Shown here: positions 10,401-18,056 of the stretch, one piece after another
Layout of the letters: every line of letters begins with the position of its first letter
Numbering within the stretch: position 1 is the stretch's first letter
NCBI GenBank assembly: GCA_946413265.1
Contig: CAMKJU010000005.1
Location: 1 to 64,000, forward strand
Direction of reading: 5' to 3'
DNA length: 64,000 nt
DNA from: an uncultured Lentisphaerota bacterium
Lineage (GTDB): Bacteria > Verrucomicrobiota > Kiritimatiellia > RFP12 > UBA1067
Position numbers and translations under genes: made by a program
Notes under the pieces: generated by a model
Told to the model about the DNA's origin: nothing
The model's input: only the letters and a program-made list of their open reading frames with translations
The model's database searches: none

Positions 10401-13400
10401 GGGCGGCACGCTCGCCGGACCGGCGTCCGTGGCCGTGGTCGATCCGGAGAACGGCGATCCCGCTGGCGTGTCGGTCGCGCTGAAGGGCGGCACCTTCTCG
10501 GGTACGGTCGAGATCGACGAGTCCGCGGCTTCCGTCGGCTCGATCATCCCGGGCGAGGTCGGCGACGGCGCGAACCCGGCCCTGTTCTCGGACGCGGCGT
10601 CCGACGGTGTTGCCGAGGACTACAAGCTCGTGGCCGTCGAGCCCGCCACCGACCCTGTGATGTACCACGTGATTCCGAAGGACTATGTGGCCCAGGTCGG
10701 CGAGGGCGATGGCGCGAAGAAGTACGAGACCCTGGCGGAGGCGGTGAAGGCTGTTCCGACGGACGGCACGGCGACGACGGTGAAGCTCCTGAAGGCCGTG
10801 AGCGGGGAGACGATCGCGGTCAACGGCAGCAGGAACGTCGTCCTGGACCTTGACGGCAAGGAGCTGACGCCCGACTTCCTGTACGTGCTCAACGGCGCGC
10901 TGGAGGCGAGGAACGGCACGATCAAGAACCGCGTGTACGTGTACGGCCTGGACACGGACAACTCCGGCATGTCGAGCACCTTCACGCTCGCGCAGGGCGC
11001 GACGATCACGGCCCAGTACGGCGTGATCCTGAACAACATGACCACGGAGAGCCCGGCCTATGACGCGACGGTGAACGTCGCCGGCACGATCAACGGCAAC
11101 ATCTGGGTGATGGGCAACATCCAGGAGGGCGACAGCGTCATCAACGTGTCCGGCACGGTCGCGGCGAGCGGCGTGGCGATCGCGCTGAACGGCGTCGCCA
11201 CGCTGAACGTGACGGGCGGCACGGTGACGGGCACGACGGGCATCGAGGCCCGCGCGGGCACGCTGAACGTGACGGGCGGCACGATCAAGGAGACGGCGAC
11301 CGGGTTGACGGTCAAGGCGAACGGCAGCGGTACGACGGTGACGGGCGCGGCGGTCGCGATCTCGCAGCACACGACTGAGAAGCCGGTCACGGTGAACATT
11401 TCGGGCGGCACGCTCGACGCGACTGCGGGCGGCGTTGCGCTGTACGAAGTCGACACGGTGGCTTCGGAGACGCCCTCGGCGGGCGTGACGGCCACGGTGA
11501 CGGGCGGCACGTTCTACGGCTCGGTGACGAACGAGAACGGCACGATCACGATTCCGGCCCTGGTGGACGGCAACCCGAACCCGGCGCACTTCAGTGAGCA
11601 GGAGAAGACGCAGGGCGTCCCGGCCGACTACAAACTCGTGCCGGTGGAGGGCACCTCCGACCCGGTGATGTACCAGATCGTCGCGAAGGACTACGTGGTG
11701 AAGGCGGTCGACGGCGAGGGCAACATCCTCGCGCAGTACGAGTCGCTGCAGGAGGCGTTCGACAACGCTCCTGAGGGCAGCACGCTCCAGCCCCTGGACA
11801 ACCTCGTCCTCACGGAGATGGCGATTGTCAAGAAGGGCAGGACGGTCAGCCTCGACCTCGCGGGCAAGTCGATCACGGCGTCCCCGACCACATGGACGGC
11901 GGGCGACTGCGTGCTGTGCGTGAACTACGGCGGCAGCCTGACGGTTTCCGACAGCAGCAATCCGTCCACGGCAGCAATCGACGCGACGACGGGCAATACG
12001 GCTAAGGTCTACGGCGCGGTCAAGGTGACGAACAAGGGCGAGATCCGCAGCGGCGACGAGGTCGCGGCGCTGACCGTGGACGGCGGCACGCTGGTCGGCT
12101 ACTACTATGGCATCGTCGGCAATGGTGGACGTCCCGGCACGGAGATCACTGTCAACGGCGGCGAGGTCAAGGCGACCTGCCCGGGCGATAACCTTGCGAT
12201 CTTCCATCCGCAGTCCGGCACGCTCACGCTGAACGGCGGCAAGCTGACGGGCGCGACGGGCGTCGAGATGCGCGCGGGCGAGCTCGTGGTCCCGGCCGAC
12301 TCGACTGTCGAGGTGACGGCGGACGGCACCTACAGCGCGACGGCCAACGGCAGCGGATCGACCATCGTCGGCTCGGCGCTGGCGCTCTCGCAGCACGTCG
12401 CCAACCCGTCGCTGTCCGCGACGGTTGCGGGCGGCACGTTCCGCGCGACGGGCACGGACGGCAAGGCGTTCGTCGAGGTCGATCTCCAGAACGAGGACGT
12501 GACCGGCATTTCGGCGACGCTCGCCGGCGGCACGTTCTACGGCGTCGTCTCCACGGAGAACGTCGAGACGCTGATCCCGGGCACGTCCACGGCGCTCTTC
12601 AGCGACGCGGCGTCCGACGGTGTTGCCGAGGACTACAAGCTCGTGGCCGTCGAGCCCGCCACCGACCCTGTGATGTACCACGTGATTCCGAAGGACTATG
12701 TGGCCCAGGTCGGCGAGGGCGATGGCGCGAAGAAGTACGAGACCCTGGCGGAGGCGGTGAAGGCTGTTCCGACGGACGGCACGGCGACGACGGTGAAGCT
12801 CCTGAAGGCCGTGAGCGGGGAGACGATCGCGGTCAACGGCAGCAGGAACGTCGTCCTGGACCTTGACGGCAAGGAGCTGACGCCCGACTTCCTGTACGTG
12901 CTCAACGGCGCGCTGGAGGCGAGGAACGGCACGATCAAGAACCGCGTGTACGTGTACGGCCTGGACACGGACAACTCCGGCATGTCGAGCACCTTCACGC
13001 TCGCGCAGGGCGCGACGATCACGGCCCAGTACGGCGTGATCCTGAACAACATGACCACGGAGAGCCCGGCCTATGACGCGACGGTGAACGTCGCCGGCAC
13101 GATCAACGGCAACATCTGGGTGATGGGCAACATCCAGGAGGGCGACAGCGTCATCAACGTGTCCGGCACGGTCGCGGCGAGCGGCGTGGCGATCGCGCTG
13201 AACGGCGTCGCCACGCTGAACGTGACGGGCGGCACGGTGACGGGCACGACGGGCATCGAGGCCCGCGCGGGCACGCTGAACGTGACGGGCGGCACGATCA
13301 AGGAGACGGCGACCGGGTTGACGGTCAAGGCGAACGGCAGCGGTACGACGGTGACGGGCGCGGCGGTCGCGATCTCGCAGCACACGACTGAGAAGCCGGT

Positions 13401-16400
13401 CACGGTGAACATTTCGGGCGGCACGCTCGACGCGACTGCGGGCGGCGTTGCGCTGTACGAAGTCGACACGGTGGCTTCGGAGACGCCCTCGGCGGGCGTG
13501 ACGGCCACGGTGACGGGCGGCACGTTCTACGGCTCGGTGACGAACGAGAACGGCACGATCACGATTCCGGCCCTGGTGGACGGCAACCCGAACCCGGCGC
13601 ACTTCAGTGAGCAGGAGAAGACGCAGGGTGTCCCAGCGGACTACAAGCTGGTGCCGGTGGATGGCACCTCCGACCCGGTGATGTACCAGATTGTCCCGAA
13701 GGACTATGTGGCGCAGGTTGTGCGTGAAGAGGCGGTTGTCGGTAAGTACGAGTCGCTGGCAGAAGCGTTCGCGGCGGCTGAAGATGGCGACACGGTTCAG
13801 CTCATTGCCGATGCCGAGCTGGATGACAGCTTGGACGTTGCAAGCGACGGAGCGGTCATCACGCTCGATCTGAACGGCAAGGAACTGTCCGCTGCGGAAG
13901 GCAAGGTCGCAAACGACAAGTTCACGGCGAACAGCGCGCACGACTACCTCATCGGCGTCAAGTATGGCACGACGCTCCAAATCGTGGACAGCGTCGGCGG
14001 AGGCGCAATCGACGGTTCCAAGCTCATCGTCGCCGTCAAGCTCACCACGAAGGGCGAGACCCCGGCTAATGAAGACGATTCTGCGGCACTCGTCGTGGGC
14101 TCTGAAGATGACGCCGATTTGAACAACTTCACCATCAGCGGTGATTACTATGGCATCAGCGGCAACGGCACGCGCCACCAGACCAATCTCGCGGTCCACG
14201 GTGGTACAATCCAGGCCGTTAACGATTCCGAAGGCACGGGCATCTACCAGCCGCAGGACGGTATTCTATACATTGGAGGCGGCACCATCAAGGGCTTTGA
14301 TTCTGCCGTTGAAGTCCGCGCAGGCGATGCTACCTTCTGGGGCGGCAATTATGTCGTGACCGGTCCCACCACCTACTCCGCCACCAGCAACGGAAACGGC
14401 ACGACGATCAAGGGCGCGGCTATTGCCATTGACCCGCATGCGACTGGCAAGGAACTGTCGGTGACGGTACTTGACGAGGGGCCCTACTCGTTCACCGTCC
14501 CTCAGGGCGGAGTGCGTTTCGCTATCGCCAACGCAGAAAATGTGGATATCGATAGCCTGTTGTCCGTCCAGGTCACCGGCTTGGCCGAAGTCTTTGGGCA
14601 GAGCTTCGAGCTGCCCGAGGGATATGACTGGTACCTCGTCGGCGAAGATGTGTATACCATCAAGCGGACTGTTGCCGAACGCCTGGACGCGAACGGCGGC
14701 CATGTCGCGTACTACGCCACTCTTGAGGACGCGATGGATGCCGTTGAAGACGGCGAAACGGTGAAGCTCCTGAAGGACGTCGAGCTGACGGACCGCCTGT
14801 TCGTGAACGCCGGGGCGACGCCTGCCTACGCGGGCAGCAACAACCGCTACGCGACGACGAGCGAGAACAAGGCTGTCACGCTCGACCTGAACGGAAAGAA
14901 CATCACGAGCGACAGCAACATCGCGCTCGCGGGCGGCAGCCTGAACATCACTGGCACGGGCAAGATCTCGACGACGAACGACGGTCTCGCGCCGATCGAA
15001 GTCCGCGGCACGGGCGACCTGGCGAACAAGCGCACGCTGACAATCGGCTCTGGCGTCACGCTCGAGGGCGCCGAGTACGGCCTGAACGTGTTCGGCTCGA
15101 ACGACGCGCAGAAGAACCTCATCGACGTGACGGTGAACGGCACGGTGAACGGGACGATCTTCGTCCTGGGCAACCTGAAGAACGCCGAGAACGAGATCAA
15201 CATCGTCGTGAACGGCACGGTGACCGCGTCGGCGGGTTCCGCTGAAGACGTGACCGTGGGCATCGCGCTCAACGGCAACGCGAACGTGACGGTGAACGAC
15301 GGTGCGGAAGTGACCGGCGAGACCGGCATCGAGGTCCGCGCGGGCACCCTCACGGTGAACGGCGGCAAGATCACGGGCACGGCGTCCGAGTACAGCTACA
15401 ACCCGAACGGCAGCGGCTGCACGACGAAGGGCGCGGCCGTGGCGGTGGCGCAGCACGGCACGAAGCTCGCGACGAGCGTCACGCTCAACGGCGGCACGTT
15501 CGAGGGCGTCAAGACGATCGGCGTCACGGACGTGAACGGCAACATGGACAACGTGGAGGTGCTGGCAAAGCAGGGCTTCACCGAGAACTCCGCGATTCCA
15601 GACGACTACAAGTGGGTCGAGACGGAGACATCTGGCGTGTACGAACTCGTCCCGAAGGACTACGTGGCACAGATCGGCGACGACGGCGAGAAGTTCGAGA
15701 CGCTCGCCGAGGCGTTCGCGGCGGCGCAGTCCGGCGATACGGTCAAGCTGCTCAAGGACATCGAGCTCACGGACCGCCTGTTCGTGAACGCCGGGGCGAC
15801 GCCTGCCTACGCGGGCAAGAACAACCGCTACGCGACGACGAGCGAGAACAAGGCTGTCACGCTCGACCTGAACGACCACGACATCACGGGTTCGAGCAAC
15901 ATCGCGCTCGCGGGCGGCAGCCTGACCATCACGGGCTCGGGCACGATCTCGACCACGACCTCCGGCCTCGCGCCGATCGAGGTCCGCGGTACGGGCAGCC
16001 TGACGAGCAAGCGCACGCTGACGATCGACACGGGCGTGACGCTCGAGGGCAAGTGCTACGGCGTGAACGTGTTCGGCTCGAACAGCGCTGACAAGAACGT
16101 CATCGACGTGAACGTGAACGGTACGGTGAGGGGCATGGTCTTCGTGCTCGGCAACCTGACGAACAGCGCGAACGAGATCAACATCAACGTGACGGGCACG
16201 GTCGACGCGTCCGCAGCCGTTGGCGAAGAATCCGTCCATACGGCCATCGCGCAGTGCGGCTACTCGACCGTTACGGTCAGCGACGGTGCGGTCGTCAAGG
16301 GCGAGAGCGGCATCGAGACGCGCGCGGGCACCCTGACGGTGAACGGCGGCACGATCACGGCCACGGCGGCGTACAACTACGCGTCCAACGGCAGCGGCAC

Positions 16401-17094
16401 GACCACGAAGGGCGCGGCCGTCGCGGTGGCGCAGTACGGCGCGGACCGCGTCACGAGCGTGACGATCAACAACGGCACGCTGTCGGGCGAGAAGAAGATC
16501 GCCGTCACGGACGTCAACAACGACATGTCCAAGGTCAAGGTGTTCGCGAAGGAAGCCGACACGACTCCGACCGTGATTCCCGAGGGCTACTCGTGGGCTG
16601 AGTCGACGGAGAAGCCCGGCATGTGGACGCTCGTCAAGCAGCTCGCCTCCTTCACGTACCCGATCGAGGGCACGGCGGGCATCCCGGTCGACCTCCAGTG
16701 GCTGGAGGACAACCTTGACGGCGTCAAGCTCCCGATCCTCGAGACGCAGACCGACGACATCATCGCGGCCCTCTCCGAGAAGGGCGAAAACGGCATCCCG
16801 GTGTGGCAGAGCTACGTGCTCGGACTTAATCCCAAGAGTGCCACGTCTCAGCTGCGTCTGGCGGCGACTGCCAAGGACGCGACCACGGTGACGATCACAG
16901 GCATCATCGACACGACGAAGTTCCCGAAGATTGCAAATGTCACGGTGATTTTCCGCCTGGCCTCGCGTAACGCGGACGGCACTTGGTCGAATATCGATGG
17001 CTGCACGGGCGCGGCGTCGCCGTCGTTCGACATGGCGCTGGACGCGGTGGCCGGCAAGACGCTGGCGATCTTCGCCGACATCGTGACGGAGTGA
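1474..17094 (+). CDS. Giant secreted modular beta-helix protein (5,206 residues)
   Basis: The N-terminus is a signal peptide (cleavage near TAWGA, residue 32). Residues about 35-560 are short beta-helix rungs (G-T-V/I-x-I-x-G-G-T-I). From residue about 566 a module recurs: a linker such as DYVAQV, a K/Q-Y-E/D-S/T-L-x-E-A-x-x-A helix, G-D-T-V-K-L-L-x-D-V/I, then more beta-helix rungs. Eight late modules start at about residues 2338, 2701, 3070, 3406, 3741, 4077, 4399 and 4729, roughly 320-370 residues apart; several carry ELTDRLFV. GLUG-like Gly-rich repeats lie near 980-1240. The last 150 residues differ (WQSYVLGL) and I see no PEP-CTERM, LPxTG or beta-barrel anchor, so the retention mechanism is unclear. 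The start follows AAAGGA. Likely role: adhesin or cell-surface layer protein (inference). Two modules are recent exact duplicates, and base composition varies along the gene. Confidence 0.85.
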   Translation: MKKTMKNAMSSLTAKLAALLLAFTCAGTAWGATTPVSTLAELTAAITAASAGDTIQLTADITVNKAVVVDKSLTLDLSGKTLVLKYMDASQGSLTNTAPLTVVGGTVTSTGPSTAAGGTIYGITYESDLTLQNVSISAVSAVPNSTTVSPEGKVCAVYGKSGNLVVENCTLSATAKAKNQSNHAYAVYVESTAGAVSISGSSLTVSNTTVSNASYGKEFGLFLAADIVPSIADSTIQGIMIASTNTRDITLNAGIFANNTLTGFTHGIDYSGTGSLTVDGITVNAGTFSGSTGIYNRGTGTVVVKTGSTVASTQSDAIYNASTGKIVVDGGTISTTYSTMAGVKNYGKGEVVINGGTISGGYGVYNNTGTTTINNGTISGTMSTGAVFNNGAGTVNIAGGTIENTGTSANCSAVYNNGTGKINITGGSMTGSKYGVYNNGSGTVTIEDGTIAGQAQSGVYNRVAGKVAVTEGTITGKTDGVYNYGTGSITIEGGAISGETNGIHNYNAKGSVAVSGGTVSGAINDNNKTGTVTVSGGTFTTDVSSYLADGSTQTDNGNGTYTIAPPAAQIGETKYKTLAEALTAAKAAGMTEVEVVLLDDAQFSTITSLVGSFSKITFKGTARNQTLDINLNSAFDVRPSTEFVFDGLTVSRLDTSSDAWLYHYFSANKITYNDCKLVGEFTVMHQDTDFVNCAFTVPESYGKHYALWVCKCDNRTVNVSGCTFAGYDRAIKMYGDGFSSTMTLNISDSQLAISKKNKTVVEIAVDKGNKGTFNLVINNCTKTNFGTSEHVGAKWGENLVSEWFNAEIKSEVVANGDTFNVYVDGERIFMPCAKVGEASYCDLQKAVDAAEAGGTVELIGNVTLVSDLVVNKTLTITTGGYAIIGNVTASENYVVVKTETGYQIGIPVAKVEKDGSTMHYFDLHEALEAGKAAGSVVTLLADVDLNNEPWTPVGKYVVWVDEQGNKILTSQGKEQADPAYYFAGTFDGNGKKISNLKINKPTMTSVGLIGYGHGSPTVKNLTVENVDVKGRAAVGSVFGDGINNVQIDNVTVTGKIAIEGNYKVGGIIGGGYFCVKNSQVVGDGTGTITGVYLGEKGDVVGGETFAIGYEGDNVGGIAGFAGEGNSLRFQNCSVSGVKIVGTRKVGGVAGSLYQSNKAEKVSVSDITVGTNADTDYATANLKTMGIGSLVGVYTAHAENNGELTGSVSGVTTVNENKIDESLYTIGVITGGLRGDNTLPVHPASTLDSDVQLTLTSTAGFSNDYLVPVATLFDVDGTTAIRSYTTLAAAVEAATTGQTVKLLTDNAEDITVSTAKTFTIDADSFTYSGNVTAASGYVLSATTSGTTTTYAAAVAIARIGSTEYGSLDTLLAAIPSDGTPTTITILVDLPTGSTYITLPQGYNVTIDFNGHVITSTLSGAYAPIENYGTLTLVDTSAGKTGGIAGVNRCVNNYGTLNVGTGTFDSGTKTASNVVFGGNYTTTSHSGGTAIRGANASAVMNIWDCNVDAGMYAVYNYGTANVYGGTFNGTSCSKCTGSSYAYTFSSAGTLNFYNGAVSGVHGALSVVNGTASIYDGTFTVVSCQRLVGHSETPNAGNYYALYVAGETGAVSCDVLGGTFTSPGVSVVLNGNSGDGGLKEHATLAIHGGTFVATGSSTTVFQNDNVLGDPKIYAGTFTAATAEKIAAFYESATSKGYLGDDYRLSELDAATHTYTVESRGVAKIERTGEATQYYSTLAAAFGAAQTDDTILLLADVEQTSPITPLNSKRILDLNGYEIDGNGNTSIFNLNNGGILEIDDSRGGGKICNAVKVIQINGAYQDNLTVGGEVILKAGSIEGCLNRESYGIYSNNGHTKVEIQGGSVYGGYIAIRIVKADKVGAGYVKVSGGQVKGGFDGYVHAASGIEATVPITIEGGKIVAESKNQTYAVKSSTKTLGGNELIKITGGTLCSYTPGIGASLSIDSQYTTEISGGWFSEKVTASSATAVPDEYCAEDYLPSEETKNDFGDGLTYHTVKLGVAKIGTKAYDSLAEAFAAAEDGDTVKLLKDVELTDRLFVNAGATPAYAGSNNRYATTSENKAVTLDLNGKNITSDSNIALAGGSLNVTGTGKISTTNDGLAPIEVRGTGDLATKRTLTIGSGVTLEGGEYGLNVFGSNDAQKNVIDVTVDGTVNGTLFVLGNLKNAANEINIVVNGTVAAPAGEGDNVNVGIALNGNANVTVNNGATVSGDSGIEVRAGTLTVNGGTITAKAETYSYKANGSGSTTKGAAISVAQHTTVLPTAVTLNGGTLVGTEKVYVKEVNAGMPDVTVQATQGYTATATIPEDFKWVETATAGVYTLAVKDYVAQIVRNDTVVCKYESLADAIAQAQADDTIALLADVNSDTRFSITKSLTIDGQGHTIAVNNHDNRVIDISETSDVTLTLKNVTIDGDNVKVDDAYPRGISMYGNTNVKLVLDNATVSAGHYAINVAGANNGVQIDIKNSSVASGWAAINVWSPAEINVTGSELSGSNDKGFEANGWNNFSTIVLNEQGDTSAAGSELTFTNTKIKSEVQTGNSQWFVDVRCGDATITFDNCEFEQTGTPADDGKHPDAMFAVRGAEVSDVTFDDCTFTKDGVEVDAVDALVQNTLFYSYPALYSDYVIDQTQYVIGTDGEVRQAVPGTVERDEDYNVTAGTFYDENDPTDTLADGYIADKNADGTYTVRVAHYVAQVFTGETAGQKYESLDEALKAAADGDTVKLLQDIELTDRLFVNAGTTPTLDSKNRYATTSENKSITLDLNGFDITSASNIALAGGSLTITGKGTISTTGSGLAPIEVRGTGDLASKRTLTIGEDVTLDSTSRSYGLNVFGSNDAQKNIIDVTVDGTVNGTVFVLGNLTNADNEINIVVNGTVVAPNNAAADKSNVGIAINGNANVTVNDGAAVSGDTGVEVRAGALTVNGGTITGTAETYSYKANGSGSTTKGAAVAVAQHTTRQPISVEVKGGTLAGPASVAVVDPENGDPAGVSVALKGGTFSGTVEIDESAASVGSIIPGEVGDGANPALFSDAASDGVAEDYKLVAVEPATDPVMYHVIPKDYVAQVGEGDGAKKYETLAEAVKAVPTDGTATTVKLLKAVSGETIAVNGSRNVVLDLDGKELTPDFLYVLNGALEARNGTIKNRVYVYGLDTDNSGMSSTFTLAQGATITAQYGVILNNMTTESPAYDATVNVAGTINGNIWVMGNIQEGDSVINVSGTVAASGVAIALNGVATLNVTGGTVTGTTGIEARAGTLNVTGGTIKETATGLTVKANGSGTTVTGAAVAISQHTTEKPVTVNISGGTLDATAGGVALYEVDTVASETPSAGVTATVTGGTFYGSVTNENGTITIPALVDGNPNPAHFSEQEKTQGVPADYKLVPVEGTSDPVMYQIVAKDYVVKAVDGEGNILAQYESLQEAFDNAPEGSTLQPLDNLVLTEMAIVKKGRTVSLDLAGKSITASPTTWTAGDCVLCVNYGGSLTVSDSSNPSTAAIDATTGNTAKVYGAVKVTNKGEIRSGDEVAALTVDGGTLVGYYYGIVGNGGRPGTEITVNGGEVKATCPGDNLAIFHPQSGTLTLNGGKLTGATGVEMRAGELVVPADSTVEVTADGTYSATANGSGSTIVGSALALSQHVANPSLSATVAGGTFRATGTDGKAFVEVDLQNEDVTGISATLAGGTFYGVVSTENVETLIPGTSTALFSDAASDGVAEDYKLVAVEPATDPVMYHVIPKDYVAQVGEGDGAKKYETLAEAVKAVPTDGTATTVKLLKAVSGETIAVNGSRNVVLDLDGKELTPDFLYVLNGALEARNGTIKNRVYVYGLDTDNSGMSSTFTLAQGATITAQYGVILNNMTTESPAYDATVNVAGTINGNIWVMGNIQEGDSVINVSGTVAASGVAIALNGVATLNVTGGTVTGTTGIEARAGTLNVTGGTIKETATGLTVKANGSGTTVTGAAVAISQHTTEKPVTVNISGGTLDATAGGVALYEVDTVASETPSAGVTATVTGGTFYGSVTNENGTITIPALVDGNPNPAHFSEQEKTQGVPADYKLVPVDGTSDPVMYQIVPKDYVAQVVREEAVVGKYESLAEAFAAAEDGDTVQLIADAELDDSLDVASDGAVITLDLNGKELSAAEGKVANDKFTANSAHDYLIGVKYGTTLQIVDSVGGGAIDGSKLIVAVKLTTKGETPANEDDSAALVVGSEDDADLNNFTISGDYYGISGNGTRHQTNLAVHGGTIQAVNDSEGTGIYQPQDGILYIGGGTIKGFDSAVEVRAGDATFWGGNYVVTGPTTYSATSNGNGTTIKGAAIAIDPHATGKELSVTVLDEGPYSFTVPQGGVRFAIANAENVDIDSLLSVQVTGLAEVFGQSFELPEGYDWYLVGEDVYTIKRTVAERLDANGGHVAYYATLEDAMDAVEDGETVKLLKDVELTDRLFVNAGATPAYAGSNNRYATTSENKAVTLDLNGKNITSDSNIALAGGSLNITGTGKISTTNDGLAPIEVRGTGDLANKRTLTIGSGVTLEGAEYGLNVFGSNDAQKNLIDVTVNGTVNGTIFVLGNLKNAENEINIVVNGTVTASAGSAEDVTVGIALNGNANVTVNDGAEVTGETGIEVRAGTLTVNGGKITGTASEYSYNPNGSGCTTKGAAVAVAQHGTKLATSVTLNGGTFEGVKTIGVTDVNGNMDNVEVLAKQGFTENSAIPDDYKWVETETSGVYELVPKDYVAQIGDDGEKFETLAEAFAAAQSGDTVKLLKDIELTDRLFVNAGATPAYAGKNNRYATTSENKAVTLDLNDHDITGSSNIALAGGSLTITGSGTISTTTSGLAPIEVRGTGSLTSKRTLTIDTGVTLEGKCYGVNVFGSNSADKNVIDVNVNGTVRGMVFVLGNLTNSANEININVTGTVDASAAVGEESVHTAIAQCGYSTVTVSDGAVVKGESGIETRAGTLTVNGGTITATAAYNYASNGSGTTTKGAAVAVAQYGADRVTSVTINNGTLSGEKKIAVTDVNNDMSKVKVFAKEADTTPTVIPEGYSWAESTEKPGMWTLVKQLASFTYPIEGTAGIPVDLQWLEDNLDGVKLPILETQTDDIIAALSEKGENGIPVWQSYVLGLNPKSATSQLRLAATAKDATTVTITGIIDTTKFPKIANVTVIFRLASRNADGTWSNIDGCTGAASPSFDMALDAVAGKTLAIFADIVTE
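10591..13628 (+). repeat. Exact 1,025-bp direct repeat inside the giant gene
   Basis: Bases 10591-11615 recur at 12604-13628 with no difference that I can find, offset 2,013 bases. They encode residues about 3040-3381 and 3711-4052. A different module of about 1 kb lies between them. The total lack of even synonymous change indicates a very recent duplication or gene conversion. A shorter exact match of 189 bp links 7585-7773 and 14758-14946. Confidence 0.9.
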
Positions 17095-17133
17095 GTTGAC
17101 AATGGAAAGAAAATGGTGAGTTCTTAAAAATGG

Positions 17134-17205
17134 CCTTTGTCTTTTGTCATCTGTCTTCTGTCCTCCCCCCAAGAAGGACAAAGGACGAAAGACAGAAGAC
17201 AAAGG
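17134..17205. repeat. Imperfect inverted repeat with 31-base arms after the giant gene
   Basis: Left arm 17134-17164 and right arm 17175-17205 match at about 25 of 31 positions when one is reverse-complemented. Both are built from CTTTGTC/CTGTCTT-like short units (GACAAAG and GAAAGAC on the other arm). It lies 40 bases after the stop codon and could fold into a long hairpin, acting as a terminator or a transcript stabiliser. Confidence 0.65.
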
Positions 17206-17246
17206 ATGAGGACTGAAAGACAGAAAGACTTTAAGGAGAAATGAAA

Positions 17247-17993
17247 ATGAAGAAGATTCTGATGATTCTCGCGGCGGCCGCGACAAGCGCGGCCCTCCCG
17301 TTGCTGGCCGGGCAGGACAACCTGCTGGCGACGTTCTCGACGAAGGGGCCGGACCGCTACGCGGACGGCACGCTCGTGAAGGACGGCGAAAGCTACGCGC
17401 TCGTGTGGACGAAGGCCGGCGCGGCGTTCGCGGGCATCACCGTGACCGGCGAGGCCGTGGGCGACCAGAACCTGAACCGCGTGCTGTGCATTGCGCCGCT
17501 CGCGCAGGGCGGTCGCTGCCCCGACGTGGTCGTTGAGGTGAACAAGGTCGTGGCCGACCTCTACGCGGGCGCGGGCACGTTCTCGCTCCACCTGCTCGAC
17601 ACGCGCAAGGCCGACGGCACGCCCGGCGGCGTGGAAGCCGGCGTGAACGGCTTCGGCGCGGCGCAGGCGTTCACGCTCTCCGCCTCCCAGCAGCTGCAGT
17701 CCGGCGTTGCCACGAACGCGGCGCTCGCGGCCACGGCCACGGTCCTCCCGGATTCCATCCCGCAGCCGAAGATCAAGTCGATCGAGGTGAAGGACGGCAT
17801 CGTGCGCCTCACGGTGGCGCGCACGTCGAAGCTCGTGCGCTACGGCGTGTCCTCCGGCGACACTCCGGCGAACCTGAAGTCCGACGCCGACTTCGCCCCG
17901 CAGGACGGCAACGATGCGGGCGACATCGTGATCACGGCCCCGGCGAAGGGCACGAGCGGCTTCTTCTCGGTCGGCCGCGCGCCGCTGAAGTGA
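17247..17993 (+). CDS. Secreted protein of unknown function (about 248 residues)
   Basis: The protein has a clear signal peptide (MKKILMILAAAATSAALPLLAG). An ATG at 17241 is also in frame, but the GGAG at 17235-17238 is only two bases from it and eight from 17247, so I prefer 17247. After the leader come alternating hydrophobic strands (YALVWTKAG, VVVEVNKVVADLYAG, FSLHLLDTRKADGT) that suggest a beta-sandwich. The C-terminus reads GFFSVGRAPLK, an ending like that of the fibronectin-type result-table proteins of this lineage (F-F-x-V-x-R). No catalytic motif is visible. It sits between the giant beta-helix gene and another secreted gene, all with the same leader, and may be an accessory of that surface system. 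Codon use is GC-rich and uniform. Confidence 0.75.
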   Translation: MKKILMILAAAATSAALPLLAGQDNLLATFSTKGPDRYADGTLVKDGESYALVWTKAGAAFAGITVTGEAVGDQNLNRVLCIAPLAQGGRCPDVVVEVNKVVADLYAGAGTFSLHLLDTRKADGTPGGVEAGVNGFGAAQAFTLSASQQLQSGVATNAALAATATVLPDSIPQPKIKSIEVKDGIVRLTVARTSKLVRYGVSSGDTPANLKSDADFAPQDGNDAGDIVITAPAKGTSGFFSVGRAPLK

Positions 17994-17994
17994 A

Positions 17995-18033
17995 GTTAGT
18001 GGTTAGTGGCTAGTGGTTAGTTGCTAGTGACTG
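17995..18033. repeat. Degenerate heptamer repeat (GTTAGTG/GCTAGTG)
   Basis: About five units of GTTAGTG, GGTTAGT or GCTAGTG start directly after the stop codon and run to the shared TTTAAGGAGAAATGAAAATGAAG leader region. A longer version of the same repeat follows the next gene at 20154-20216. Confidence 0.8.
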
Positions 18034-18056
18034 AAAAAATTTAAGGAGAAATGAAA

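Noticed and set aside
9364-14199. Very long open frame (1,611 codons) on the minus strand across the giant gene
   Set aside because: It is Arg/His/Val-rich, lacks domains and mirrors the GC-rich repeat codons of the plus-strand gene; a shadow of strongly biased third positions. The same holds for minus-strand frames at 3439-6234, 7282-8850 and 14266-17286.
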